NCBI GenBank assembly: GCA_964017235.1
Contig: OZ024936.1
Coordinates: forward strand, 55,045,028 to 55,109,027
Direction of reading: 5' to 3'
Source: Sabellastarte sp. h YS-2021
Taxonomy: Eukaryota; Annelida; Polychaeta; Sabellida; Sabellidae
DNA: 64,000 nucleotides
Positions within the stretch are counted from its first letter, which is position 1. The number at the start of each line of letters is the position of its first letter. The position numbers and the translations under genes were made by a program. The notes below the pieces were generated by a model. The model ran no database searches. It saw only the letters and a program-made list of their open reading frames with translations, and was not told the DNA's origin. This document shows positions 46,300-58,827 of this stretch, piece after piece.

Positions 46300-47035
46300 A
46301 AAACAAGATGCACTCAGAGAGAGCAAAACGCTCGACTCCACGTGACCAGTCTCTAAAGCGATATAAAGTATTGTAAGGAAGACAATAAAATAAAACCAAA
46401 CATGTAAATTAATTTTCAAAGAAATATCAAGTAGAAAGCCAAAGTCATTAAAAATACATTGAAATGGGACCTCTGAAAATTCTTGATTTTGGTGAAAATC
46501 ACTCATGGTAAATTTTTGTTATGGACTGTCAAGGAACTGAAAGAAAAAAAAGAGAAAATAAAAACAGAAATACTAATTAATAAAAATGATGAATATATCA
46601 CCCCCACTCCTCTTTATTATCTTTGTGTCAATTTCAAGACATAAAATGAGAAGAAATATTTTTACTTAAAGACAGCAAGTATCACAAGCAAGGTTTGTGA
46701 CCCCACAATGAGAATTGCATTGTGACATCATTAAGTATAATGACATCAGAAAGCAAAATATTGATTATTACGTATGTGATGAAGAGAAGCAGTTTCACAG
46801 TGTATTCGCAATTAAAAATAAGAAAAACTCTCTCCTGACTTTAACTTTTAAACAAATTACACCAAATTTGGAAGAATCTGTCTGTACCCCATGAAATACC
46901 TGCCCACCAAATTTGAGAGAGATTGATGTCATAGTTTTTGAGCTATAAGGGCAAAACGGTGCACAGACAGACAGACAGACAGACAGACAGAAACAAACTG
47001 ATTACAATAACCCTCTCCTATCGTCGAGCGTTAAT
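46300..47035. repeat. Dispersed repeat with (GACA)n microsatellite and CGCTCGAC ends
   Basis: AAAACGCTCGACTCCACG near 46325 is partly inverted as ATCGTCGAGCGTTAA near 47020. Near the right end, TTTTTGAGCTATAAGGGCAA leads into GACA x 6-7 (46966-46992). Microsatellite-bearing repeats of this sort are common in bivalve genomes. The limits are uncertain. Confidence 0.5.
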
Positions 47036-47402
47036 TATATGTTGAAACAGATCAGTTTTCTTTGTTTTCATAACTGTTAAATTCAATAAATTACACATGA
47101 AATTTGAATGTTCACCCTGCTTCAGGGGGAGGAAATAGCCTGGTTGCAATTACATAACTAGAGATTGCGTCTTGATGCAGTGTATGCCCGGACGGGACAT
47201 GGTTGAAGCGTGACATACAGAGTATTATGGTTGACACAAATATACCCCTGTGGGGAGGGGCCTAAGTGTTTATGGGAGCAACTTGTACTGACACTAAGTA
47301 AACAAAATGTTTGCTTAATGAAAGATACAAATGTAACTAGACGTAGCGCATCAGAGAACCACTGCAAATTGTATCCACCAGAAAGAAAACTCGCCACTTA
47401 AC

Positions 47403-49098
47403 CGTGGAGGAGCCCAAGGTAAAATCTGACCACATCAAAAGATTCTTAGCCCATGATTTCCAATACGTTGGTGTGACATTGCAAACCTCTAGGAACATGA
47501 ATAAGCGAGTTATAAGTACTTTTAATTTTGGCTATCCTCATTTGACCTTGAAAGAGGAGCCAAAGCTCAAATCTGATCACATCAAAAGATTCCTAGCACA
47601 TGATTCCTATAGGATGCTTTCACATTACAAACCTCTAGGACCAAGAAAAAGTGATTTATAAGCACTTTAGATTTTACTATCCTCGTCAAATCTGACCACA
47701 TCAAAAGATTCCCAGCCCATGATTTCCTATAGGTTGGTTTCACATTGCAAACCTCTAGGACCAATAATAAGCGAGATATAAGCACTTTTAAGTTTGGGTA
47801 TCCTTGTTTGACATTGAAGGAGGGGTCCAAGGTCAAATCTAACCACATAAAAAGATCCCCGCTCATGATTTCCTGTGTAAGTTGGTTTGCCATCCCAAAC
47901 CTGTACGACCAATAATAAGCGAGTTATGAGCACTTTTAAGTTTGGCTATCCTCGTTTGACCTTGAAGGAAGGGTTCAAGGTCAAATCTGACCGCACCAAA
48001 AGATTCCCAGCCCATAATTTCCTATAGGTTGGTTTACCATCCCAAACCTCTAGGACCAATAATAAGTGAGTTATAAGCATTTTAAGTTTGGCTATCCTCA
48101 TTTGACCTTGCAGGAGGGGTCGAAGGTAAAATCTGATCACCCCAGAAGATTCCCAGCCCATGATTTCCTAAAAGTTGGTTTACCATCCCCAACCTCTAGG
48201 ACCAATAATAAGCAAGTTATAAGCATTTTAAGTTTGGCTATCCTCATTTGACCTTGAAGGAGGGTTCGAAGGTAAAATCTGACAACACAAGAAGATTCCC
48301 AGCCCATGATTTCCTATAAGTTGTTTTACCCTCCCAAACCAGTACAACCAATTAGTGAGTTACAAGCACTTTTAAGTTTGGCTATCCTTGTTTGACCTTG
48401 AAGGCGGTGTCCAAGGTTAAATCACATCAAAAGATTCTTAGCCCATGATTTTCTATCAGTTAGTTTACCCTCCCAAACCTCTAGGACTAAGCAAAAGTGA
48501 GTTCTAAGCAATCTTAAGTTTGGCTATCATCGTCTGATCTTGAAGGAGGGGTCCAAGGTCAAATCTGACAATATCAAAAGATTCCCGGCCCATGATTTCC
48601 TATAAGTTGGTTTCATATTGCAAACCTCTAGGACCAATAATAAGCAAGTTATGAGCACTTTTAGATTTGGCTATCCTTGTTTGACCTTGAAGGAGGAGCC
48701 CAAGGCCAAATTCGACCACACCAAAAGATTCCCTGCCCATGAATTCCTATAGGTTGGTTTTCCATCCCCAACCTCTAGGACCAATAATAAGGGAGATATA
48801 AGCATGGCGGTAATCTTCTTTTTCATAATGAGGCCAAAAATATTTCCAGTCAAGTTTTTGTGATGCGGAACGTATTCTGTGAATTTGAGACCTCTACCTA
48901 TAATACCCTTTGCCAACAAAAGGGCCAACAAAAATTATTTTAAAAATTCATAATCCAGGCCTGATACTCGCACAAGGTTATCTACTAGTGGACTAGTACA
49001 TGTATGCAATCTAAGAAAAAAATCCCTGCAATAGTCAATGAGACAATAAGTGACTTAGTGCATAATTTCATGAATTTTAGTGTATTAAAAATTATTTA
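47403..49098 (-). mobile_element. Helentron/pearl-like element, 3' portion, interrupted by a nested copy
   Basis: On the minus strand: left-domain remnant (48810-49098) then array II, about nine ~147-bp units (47403-48800), consensus CTTATTATTGGTCCTAGAGG, GGTTTGGGATGG, CATGGGCTGGGAATC, CCTTCAAGGTCAAAC. The hairpin end is not seen. Its 5' portion continues at 52543-52891 beyond the nested element 49099-52542. Confidence 0.65.
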
Positions 49099-52000
49099 AA
49101 CAAGAGTAGAGTGCCCGTGAACGGGCACTGTGTCAGCTGAGTGAGTGTTTTTGATTTGTGAAAGTGATAATGAGAGGAAAGCATAATTATCAGGGAAAGT
49201 GCTGTACAGAAGTACAGTAAATGGTAATTGAACAGCATGTTAGAAAAGAAATTTCGAAGATGACAGACGGACAAAAAAAGTTGTGCCCTGAAAATGGTAT
49301 TATAAAGGAAAGTAACAAGGTAACTGTTTTAGTGTAAAAAGTAGGTTAAAACATATTTAAAGAAATACTGCAAAGTGCAAATGCAATATCCTCGTTCAAC
49401 CTTGAAGAAGGGGTCCAAGGTCAAATCCAACCACACAAAAACATTCCCAGCCCATGAATTCCTATAGGTTGGTTTACCATCCCAAACTGCTAGGACCATA
49501 ATAAGCGAGTTATAAGCACTTTTAAGTTTGGCTATCCTCGTTTGACCTTGAAGGCAGGGTCCAAGGTCAAATCCGACCACACCAAAAGATTCCCAGCCCA
49601 TGATTTTCTATAGGTTGGTTTACCACCCCAAACCTCTAGGACCAATAATAAGCGAGTTATAGGCACTTTTAAGTTTCGCTATCCTTGTTTGACCTTGAAG
49701 GAGGGGTCCAAGATCGAATCTGACCACACCAATAGAGTCCCAGCCAATGATTTCCTATAGTTTTGTTTACCATCCCAAACTTGTAGGACCATAATTAGCG
49801 AGTTATAAGCACTTTTAAGTTTGGCTATCCTCGTTCGACCTTGAAGGCAGGGTCCAAGGTCAAATCCGACCACACCAAAAGATTCCCAGCCCATGATTTT
49901 CTTTAGGTTGGTTTTCCAATCCAAACCTCTAGGACCAATAATAAACGAGTTATAAGCACTTTTAAGTTTGGCTTTCCTTGTTTGACCTTGAAGGAGGGGT
50001 CCAAGGTCAAATCAAACCACATCAACAGATTCCCAGCCCATGATTCCAAAATGTCTGTTTACCATCCCAAACCTCTAGGATCAATAATGAGCAAGTTATA
50101 AACACTTTTAAGTTTGGCTATCCTTGTTTGACCTTGAAGGAGGGATCAAAGGTCAAATCTGACCACACCAGAAGATTCCCAGCCCATGATTTCCTACAGG
50201 TTGGTTTACCATCCCAAACCTCTACGACCAATAATAAGGGAGATATAAGTACTTGGCGGCCATCTTGTTTTTTCAAAATGAGGCCAATAACATTCCCAGT
50301 CAAGATTTTATAATGAGGAACATATCCTGCGAATTTAAGATCTCTATCCATAATATCCTTTGCTCTAGAGGGCCAACAAAAGTTCTTGTTTAAAGTCGAA
50401 TAAATGTCCCTTGCAGCCATCTTGTTTTTCAAAATGAGGCCAAAAATATTCCCAGGCAACATTTTATGGTTATTCACATATTCTGCAAACTTGAGAAGGC
50501 TAGCTATAATATTTTTTTCGTTAGAGCGGTAATGGTGAAATCTCTCTACACACTGCAGCTATCCAGTGGATACAATGATTTACTCAACAGTGTGAACCTG
50601 AAAGTAGCTATTGCTCAGCTGTGCCATGACATGCAGGTCTGCAATTTCACTATGTTATAGCTGACCAAAAATTATGTGAATAACATATTTAAACAAAATA
50701 CTCTAAATGCAATAGTTTTCAAGTTATAACTGACTTACTCAACAGTGATAACCTCAAAGTAGCTATTACTCAGCTATGCAATGAGCTACATGTCTGAATT
50801 TTTACTATGTTATAGCTGACCCAAAAGTAGGTGAACAACATATTTAAGCAAAACACTGTAAATGCAATAGTTTTCAAGTTACAACTGATTTACTCAATAG
50901 TGATAATCTGAAAATAGCTATTGCTCAGTTGTGCCATGAGCTACAGGTCTGTAACTTCACTATGTTATAGCTGACCCAAAAGTAGCTGAATAACATATTT
51001 ACACAAATTTCTGTAAATGCAATAGTTTGCCAATTACAACTGATTTACTCAACAGTGAGAACTTCAAAGTAGCTATTACTCAGCTATCCAATGAGCCACT
51101 GGTCTGGAACTTCACTAAGTTATAGCTGACCCCAAAATAGGTGAATAACACATGAAACAAAATACTCAAAATGCAATAATTTTCAAGTTATAAGTGATTT
51201 ACTCAACAGTGATAACCTCAAAGTAGCTATTACTCAGCTATGCAATGAGCTACAGGTCTGAAATTTTACTATGTTATAGCTGACCCAAAAGTAGGTGAAC
51301 AACATATTTATACAGAATTCTCCAAATGCAATAGTTTTCATGTTACAACTGATTTACTCAATAGTGAGAACTTGAAAATAGCTATTGCTCAGCTATACCA
51401 TGAGCTATAGGTCTGTAATTTCACTATGTCATAGCTGACCCAAAAGTAGGTGAACAACATATTTTAACAAAATACTCCAAATGCAATATTTTTCAAGTTA
51501 CAACTGATTTACTCAACAGTCAGTACCTGAAAATAGCTACTGCTCAGTTGTGCCATGAGCTACAGGTCTGTAACTTCACTATGTTATAGCTGACCCAAAA
51601 GTAGCTGAACAACATATTTACACAAATTTCTGTAAATGCAATAGTTTTCCAATTACAACTGATTTACTCAACAGTGAGAACTTCAAAGTAGCTATTACTC
51701 AGCTATGCAATGAGCCACAGTTCTGGAACTTCACTAAGTTATAGTTGACCCCAAAATAGGTGAATAACATATTGAAACTAAATACTCTAAATGCAATACT
51801 TTTCAAGTTATAAATGATTTACTCAACAGTGATAACCTCAAAGTAGCTATTACTCAGCTATGCAATGAGCTACAGGTCTGAAATTTTACTATGTTATAGC
51901 TGACCCAAAAGTAGGTGAACAACATATTTATACAAAATTCTATAAATGCAATAGTTTTCAAGTTACAAGTGAGTTTACTCATGATGGAAGTTACTGAAAA

Positions 52001-52542
52001 GCCCAAAAGTAGCTATTACTCAGTTAGCTATTGAGATAGACACCCAAGTTACTCACCATGTTGTAGCTATGGAAAAAGTAGCTAAACAACATAGTTTAAC
52101 AAAATGCTCTAAATGCAACACTTTTCAAGTTATAAGTGATTTAGTGCATGATTTCATGAATTTTAATGCATTAAAAAATATTTAAAAAAATTATTTAAAA
52201 AAAATAAGACAGATCCAGGTCTCATACTCACACAAGACAATCTACCTCTGGCCTAGTACATATATGCAAGATATGAGAGAAATCCTTCAAATAATTACTG
52301 AGAAAATTGTGATAAATTGTTGAAATGTTCACACTTTTGGTGGGGGTACCTCCCTTGTAATGTCTCTATCAGACAGACCAACAGACAGATTTGCATGCCT
52401 TGAACAATTTTTCATCCTCGATAGATAAGGTATCTTTTAAAAAAAACAGCATGTCTCTAGGCCTTGTAGTTTTGGAGAAGAAGTTGTTCACGCGGACGTG
52501 TACGTACACGCCGCAGAGTGATGACATAATGTCAGCTGACAT
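49099..52542 (-). mobile_element. Helentron/pearl-like element (copy B), complete, nested
   Basis: On the minus strand it starts ATGTCAGCTGACATTATG at 52542, has the left domain, array I (52140-50560), array II (50270-49385) and ends with GTGCCCGTTCACGGGCAC (49128-49111) and TCTACTCTTGTT. It is colinear with copy 1 at 17158-20569 but in the opposite orientation, and lacks that copy's hAT insertion. Flanks are TTTTT and TAAATAATTTTT, consistent with insertion between two Ts without duplication, as described for Helentrons. Confidence 0.75.
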
Positions 52543-52891
52543 AAAAATTAATAAAAAAATTAAGTCAGATCCAGGTCTAATACTCACACAAGGTAATCTA
52601 CTAGTGGCCTAGTACATATATGCAAGATATGAGAAAAATCCCTGCAATAGTGAATGAGAAAAATTGTGATAAAGTGTTTTATACTTTGGGTGGGGATACC
52701 TGACTTGTAATGGCTCTGGGGAACAGACGAACAAACAGATCTGCATGCCTTTAACAAATTTTCATCCTCAATAGTTAAGGTATCTTTAAAAAAAGACAGC
52801 ATGTCTCTGGGTCTTGTAGGTTTAGGAGGAGAAGTTGTTCATGCAGACACGGACATGTAGGCTTACACCCATACTGCAGAGTGACAACATA
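52543..52891 (-). mobile_element. Helentron/pearl-like element, 5' portion of the interrupted copy
   Basis: It carries left-domain phrases CTACAAGACCCAGAGACATG and GCATATATGTACTAGGCCAC on the minus strand. It joins in order with 48810-49098 across the nested element. Confidence 0.65.
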
Positions 52892-53830
52892 AAAATGGCC
52901 AAAATCTGATCTTTAAGAGGCCACCAGTGACCTTGAAATTGAAGGTCAAGGTCACAAAACAACCAGTAACTGGCTGGTGTGGGGTCTGATAAGATAAGAC
53001 TGACAGGTAGTTGGACAAATCTTGTTGGAAAGTCTTCTTATCCATAGTCACTTTCGACCAGCTAGCAGGTCCTGACAGTAGGCTGGCTGACTGGTCTAGT
53101 AGGTTGAGACAGTCATCTCACCGGGACCAATGACTGGTATAAGAATTTCTCTGTACTCTATTTCCTCTGGCAGTAACTGGTCGGTCTAAGATGGCCACTT
53201 GCACCCTTAAAAGGCTTCTGCTGGTCTGTTAGCAAGTCCGGTGGACCTGCCCAGTACCAGGGCCTAACTGGTTATAAGTGAAGCAATGCTCTGTGACCCA
53301 TTCCTGGTGGCTCCACAGTACTGCGAAAACCCATAGGAGCTGGGAGAACTGGGCAACTTAGACTATGTCTCAGCAGGGGTAGGCTTATATGAAACAACAG
53401 CCTTCTTCCTGTCCATAACTGTGGAATCAGCAGATTTCACAGATTGTAACCAACAATCCTCTGTAATTAGTAAGCCTGGATGGTGGTACTCCATCATGTA
53501 CTCAACCTCCAAAGCCATTTTCAATAGTTTCCATGTAATATTGTCTGCATTACGTGTGAAAATATCTCCAAAAAGGCCAAAAATGGCCTCAGTGAGGTAC
53601 TTTGGCGGTCTGTGGATGACCTTCAATGAAGAGCTTCAAGGTCAAATTTCTGCTTGCTTACAGAGGACATATGGATGTATTATATTTACCAGCAATAGGA
53701 TGATCTAACTTTCTGTATATGAGAACTGGGCCAAAATATGAAAAATGGCCAAAATCTGACCTTTAACAGGTCACCAGTGACCTTGACCTTCAATTTCAAG
53801 GTCACTGGTGGCCTCTTAAAGGTCGGAGCG
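52892..53830. repeat. Inverted-end region with a strong terminal hairpin
   Basis: AAAATGGCCAAAATCTGAYC, GGCCACCAGTGACCTTGAAA at 52892-52955 recur inverted at 53765-53824. The right end is itself a hairpin: 53758-53786 pairs with 53796-53824 in 27 of 29 positions. The interior (53040-53740) is GC-richer than its surroundings, with open frames on both strands that match no family I recognise. Confidence 0.6.
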
Positions 53831-53998
53831 TTCAATAGTGTTCGTGGCATTGCCCATATATACCCACATACCAAATTTGAAAGGTCTGACTAAAATATTT
53901 TTAAGTTATCGCGTCCAAAAGGAAATCTCTGCGGCAGCGGCATGACCGTACTGAATCCTAAGTATCCCCGACTTTCATCGCGCATTTACTGACAATTT

Positions 53999-54020
53999 CA
54001 GTAAATACGCGTATTTACTG
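53999..54020. repeat. Perfect 22-bp palindrome
   Basis: Centred on ACGCGT within CAGTAAATA repeats; further ATTTACTG phrases at 53984 and 54030 continue the pattern. Confidence 0.95.
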
Positions 54021-54059
54021 ATTTCGCATATTTACTGTAACATATACATTTGTAAAGCA

Positions 54060-55300
54060 AAAATATATTTTCATTTCGTATTAGTTTGAATAAAGGAAAT
54101 ATTTTTTTTCACAGAGAAATAGACCAACTTCATGAACGTTGCACGTACAATTTCAGTTGACACATGCACTTCATGTATAATCGTTACTGAAATTATGATC
54201 TTTTACAGTTAATCTGCCAAACAGCATGTTAAATTGTTAATATATAGTATCACTACTTTAAATAATTTCGGCATATATATAACTTCGGCACATTGTGTCT
54301 TTGTACACTTACATTGTTTCCACAGAGATAAAACAGTTTTAAATAATTTGCAATTGATTATAACCATGAAATATTCTAAATATATCTCACAAATCCTTGT
54401 GTGTTCACACAATATCAATTGGGTCAGTAATTTTCCTTTGTTTTTGACAGCCTTTTTTTAAAGGTTGTTATTTCTCGTTGTAATGACAGGAAATACATGG
54501 TTTTATTCAAATGTTTATGGATAGGGGCTATTTTGTTCTTATTACTAGAAAGACTGTTGCAAAATTATTGTCATTATTGTGGCTAGTACTGGTAACCATG
54601 ATGTGCACTGGTGATATATTAGTGTTTTAAATTATTTTTTTTTTATGTGAAACCACTCATTATATTCTTCTGGCTTTTAATAAATATAATTTGGTTAAGT
54701 TACATATTTGTTCCAATCCAAGTGGAAAGAGATAAAGTGCCATTATGTAGCTTTATTTTATTAAATATTTATGCAATTTATTGTATATGCAAACCCAGTC
54801 ACTTAGTACACTGAAGTTACATAGGAGCACCATATTTATTTTTTACACAGCAGTAAAAAAATTGACCCTCTTCATGCTAACCCATGTTGATACTAATACA
54901 AAAAACAAGTGGGTGGCCTCTGGTGAGATTAACACAAATATTCTGTGCAATAAACAATTAAAGGAATCTATTGACACTGACCCTTTCATTTTTACCACAA
55001 AATCATGCAAAACAGCAAAATCCCTCTCAATGGTAACCAGATCATTCGCCACAAAACCTGTTCACCACATAATTATTTCAGATGTTTCGCCACATAGGTA
55101 CACAGCTGGAATGATCAAAGAACCTAAATTCTTCGAAGATTGTCAGTGTTTGAGGAGGGAGGGGCTAATTACAGAATTATGCCAATTACACAAAATTTTA
55201 TGTCTTTTACAGGGATATTTACTTTAAATAGAAATGGTCAGCAATAGTTTTGTCTTCCACCACACAGTTCTGATTTGCTCATGAATAGTGATGAGTTTGT
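54060..55300. other. Gene-poor stretch with an unsupported 148-codon frame
   Basis: A plus-strand frame at 54781-55227 runs 148 codons but shows no domain and overlaps a repeat at 55034-55100 that resembles the arm of the MITE at 15661 (GGTAACCAGATCATTCGC). It is more likely chance than a gene. Confidence 0.5.
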
Positions 55301-55399
55301 GTTAGGACGATGCAGATCGTTGTGGTGAGTTTAAAAGGGAGTGCCTTTGATTGCAAATCATATCAGTTTTCAACTGTCAGCATAGTTGTTTCTGTAAAT

Positions 55400-56620
55400 A
55401 TGGAAGGAGATTTATGTGTAGTCTGTCTTGTAGCAGTGGGAGAAAGGCAGGAAGGGTTACAGTGTGATGCATGTAATAAGTGGCAACACAGGAAATGTAA
55501 TTCAGGTATTATAAGAGATTTTTACAGGAAAATGGTTTAAGGGCAAACATATCCAGGCCAGTGGAAGTGTTAGAAGTGTTCTGAGATAGATTTGACTTTC
55601 ATTTTAACACTTGAAAGTACGAGGATGTCAGATGTTCCTGATGTACCACTACCAGAGGGCTCAGTGCCAAATGTTCCTGATGTCTCACTTCCAGATGAGC
55701 CGGTGCCAGGTGTCTGTGTTGTGTCATTTCCAGATGTTGCAGTGCCAGATCTCTCTGCAGATGTTATAGCAGAAGGTATAGAAATGTCAGAGATTGATCC
55801 AGATAACATTACATACCAGTTACCAGAGGTTGTGGAAGAATCCTCATTAAATGATCCTAATGTTGTCATTTAACCTGGGTCAACACACCTGACATACACT
55901 GTGGTACCCAGTGGGACCAAAAGGGGCAAAGACAAACTGATTGACACTCTGGGTTATACCTATAACCTGGTCAGGGAAACCTCTGAGTATTCAAAGGATT
56001 GGCAGAGCACAGTTAGGGGGAAGAAACTCAGATGTAGGGTAACTTTGAAGCAGAGGGCACCCATTTTACTGCAGGACCACATCCACACCTTCATGAAGCT
56101 GACCCAGGATCCCTTGCCAAGGCCAAAATTAGTGTTGCAGTGAAGAAATCTGCACAGGAATGTGTGTTTAAATCTGCAGGGACCCTGGTGCAAGAAGCTC
56201 TGATAAGAAACTCAGATGAAAATTTTTTGCCAAAGCCTGTAAACTTGGAGCAAGTAGCCAATAGACATAGACAGAAATTTTGCAGGTCCCCACAGATCTG
56301 AACTTTGAGGTACAGTATAACCACATGCCTGAGAACTTCCTCTAGAGAGATATAGTGGTAAATGAAAGGAGGCACCTGTTGTTTGCCACATCTCATCACA
56401 TCCATTTACTCCAGAGGGCCAAAAGGTGGTACATAGATGCCCTCAGGAAAGAACAAGTCGGACTATAGTCGGTTTTGACTCCCTAAAAATTATTCTCAGA
56501 ACCTTCCAAGTTGAAGAGAGACTGATGGATTTTGAGATGGCAATGTGGCATGGCCTAAGGTATGCATTCCCTGAAATGAATTTCAAAGGCTGTGCATTCC
56601 ATTTATAACTTCATCATATG
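55400..56620 (+). pseudogene. PHD-FLYWCH-MULE transposon relic
   Basis: From ATG 55400 a PHD-like zinc finger reads CVVC...LQCDACNKWQHRKC (C-x2-C, C-x2-C-x4-H-x2-C), ending at a stop at 55538-55540. After a frame change, 55592-55873 encodes an acidic Pro/Asp repeat region (VPDVPLPEGS, VPDVSLPDEP, FPDVAVPD). Across another stop comes a FLYWCH-like domain (GTKRGKDKLIDTLGYTYN, DWQSTVRGK, RCRVTLKQ; the usual first Cys is Ser). MULE transposase pieces follow: RRHLLFATSHHIHLLQRAKR and WYIDA (first catalytic D) near 56.37-56.45 kb, then ERLMDFEMAMWHGLRYAFPE and GCAFH near 56.52-56.60 kb (second D). The stretch between these is shortened and the C-terminal third is gone. Dead copy of a plain DNA transposon. 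Confidence 0.8.
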
Positions 56621-56818
56621 CTATAATAAAATGAGAGAATTGATCTTCAGCTTTAATTATTGTATGCAAAGTGTTAAATAGTCTTTGTAACTTTTTGGGA
56701 ACAGTATAAAACTAGAGGAATGCTTTTGCTAACAAAAGCAAAGCATTCCTGAAAGTTTAAAATGCTTTGTGGTTTTAATAAGCATGCTTTAAAGCTAAGA
56801 ATGCACAAAGCTGCGCCG

Positions 56819-57660
56819 TATGCTTTCCCAATACCTCTTAATACATTCTGAAGCTATAAAAGCAACGATAAAGGAGATATAAGGCAAAAACTCCAAAGCA
56901 GCTATTTATGACCCCAGTTTGGCCCATAAGGGGGGTTCGGGGGGTAAAACTGACCGGCTATTTAGACTCTCCACATATGCTTTCCCAACACCTCTTAATA
57001 CATTCTGAAGGTATAAAATCAACAATAAAGTAGATATAAGGCAAAACTCCAAAGCAACTATATTATGACCCCAGTTTGACCCATAAGGGGGGTCGGGGGA
57101 TAAAACTGACTGGCTATTTAGATTCTCCACATATGCTTTCCCAATACCTCTTAATACATTCTGAAGCTAAAAAAGCAACAATAAAGGAGATATAAGGCAA
57201 AAACTCCAAAGCAGCTTTTTATGACCCCAGTTTGGCCCATAGGGGGGGTCGGGGGGTAAAACTGACCGGCGATTTAGACTCTCCACATATGCTCTCCCAA
57301 TACCTTTTAATACATTCTGAAGGTATAAAAGCAACAATAAAGGAGATATAAGGCAAAAACTCCAAAGCAGCTATTTATGACCCCAGTTTGACCCATAAGG
57401 GGGGCCGGGGGTAAAACTGACCGGCTATTTAGACTCTCCACATACGCTTTCCCAATACCTCTTAATAAATTCTGAAGCTATAAAAGCAACAATAAAGGAG
57501 ATATAAGGCAAAAACTCAAAATCAGCTATTTTATGACCCCAGTTTGACCCATAAGGGGGTGGGTGGGACGTGGGGTAAAACTGACCGGCTATTTAGACTC
57601 TCCACATATGGTTTCCTATTACCTCCCAGTACATTTTATGGCTCTAAATGCAATACTTAA
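56819..57660 (+). repeat. Tandem array, about 156-bp unit, five to six copies
   Basis: TATGCTTTCCCAATACCTCT recurs at 56819, 56976, 57132, 57288, 57443 and, degraded, 57607, giving intervals 157, 156, 156, 155, 164. Each unit also has CATTCTGAAG, AAAGGAGATATAAGGCAAAA, GACCCCAGTTTG and ACTGACCGGCTATTTAGAC. Identity is about 90%. Confidence 0.92.
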
Positions 57661-57847
57661 GAAGATAATAGGGGGGTTGACTTAAATTTAAGGCTTTCAG
57701 ATTGGAAGGTGTCAAAAAATCACTCATAAATGAGACATTTTCAAAGGATTGCTCCCAAAATCTAATCAGCTCGCGTTTTCAATAGTATGAACAGGTGTGT
57801 CAAATTATAAGGCTGTGTAGCAAGTAGTTTTTCCTGAACTGCGATGA

Positions 57848-57848
<1 letters not shown>

Positions 57849-57879
<31 letters not shown>

Positions 57880-57893
57880 GGGGTGGGGGTGTA
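57849..57893 (+). repeat. Poly-G tract, 30 consecutive G then G/T-rich
   Basis: An uninterrupted run of 30 G (57849-57878) followed by TGGGGTGGGGGTG. It could form G-quadruplexes. The length is liable to sequencing or assembly error. Confidence 0.85.
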
Positions 57894-58610
57894 CTTCAAA
57901 AAAATTGTTTTTGATCATGTGACCTTCATAAAGGTCAAAGGTCAAATTTAAGCATGCAGAAAAATTTTCCCACGGCTAAGGTATATAACTGCCAAATATG
58001 GTTTGAAACCTTCTAATAATAAGGGAGATATTCAAGGGAGACCATAATATGGCGGCGAGGAAACTGAGGCGAAAACAAATAAGCGCCCTTTTAGGGACGC
58101 TTAATAATTGGCGAAATGCTGTCCACTTTTCTACAGTACTAATTTTTTTATCATAGGACAAGTTCTATGTATGTTTTTGTTCTTTTCACAAAGTATATTT
58201 TATGATGCTACCATCATTTTACAGTTTGAGGAACCTCTTTTCATTCTGATAACTTTTACATAACCACACTGCATATTTGTTCTCAAGAAACTGCATTTCG
58301 GTGGTGTTATGGGAGAAATGCTGTCCCCCTTGTATATCGACTTCTCTGTACTGTATATGTGTTCGAAATGTCTGGTGAAATTATGTGGCGAACGGGAATT
58401 CTTCTGTCCGGTAACGTGTCAAAAGTGACCTACTTCGAAGTAGGTCAAATTTTTAAAGAAAAACAAAACAAAATATTTTATTTCCCTATTTACAATAATA
58501 ATTATTACAAAAAAATATGTGTTAATATACGGTACTTGCATAAGTTAATTTTCGTAATTTCCTAGTTTGTCTGTAGCAGAAATGGTTGAAATTTGGTTTG
58601 TTTTCAGTTA

Positions 58611-58827
58611 CACGGGTGGTCATTAAGATAAATGGTCACAGAGATAAACGGTTTTCACAGTTTTCAAATTTAAATAGTGTATATGGCAAAATCGCACAAA
58701 CTAAATAACAAAATAGACTTAAACAATGCTTTCCATGACATTTAGTTTGTCTTACATTGTTGTTTAAATCTTTTAAACATTTTATGTGAGAATTTCTGAA
58801 GACCGTTTATCTCAGTGACCACCCGTG
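58611..58827. mobile_element. TA-flanked palindromic MITE, copy 1
   Basis: Ends CACGGGTGGTC and GACCACCCGTG lie between TA dinucleotides (58609-58610 and 58828-58829), the target preference of Tc1/mariner transposases. Inside the arms GGTCACAGAGATAAACGGT-type units recur. 217 bp, non-coding. Confidence 0.85.

Noticed and set aside
47582-50477. Repeated open frames on the minus strand with wording like GKPTYRKSWAGNLLVWSDL, looking like a repeat-protein family
   Set aside because: They are translations of the array II DNA repeat. The same phrase recurs every ~147 bp, breaks at random, and occurs in copies on both strands of the window.
53363-53708. Overlapping frames on both strands (87 and 95 codons) as a coding gene
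   Set aside because: Neither resembles a known family, neither has start or splice context, and both lie within a repeat-bounded unit.
54781-55227. 148-codon plus-strand frame as a possible gene
   Set aside because: No domain, no family wording, no splice context, and it overlaps a dispersed repeat arm at 55034-55100.
57849-57893. Poly-G tract as a regulatory G-quadruplex
   Set aside because: Thirty uninterrupted G in an AT-rich genome may be a polymerase or assembly artefact; it is listed as a repeat only.
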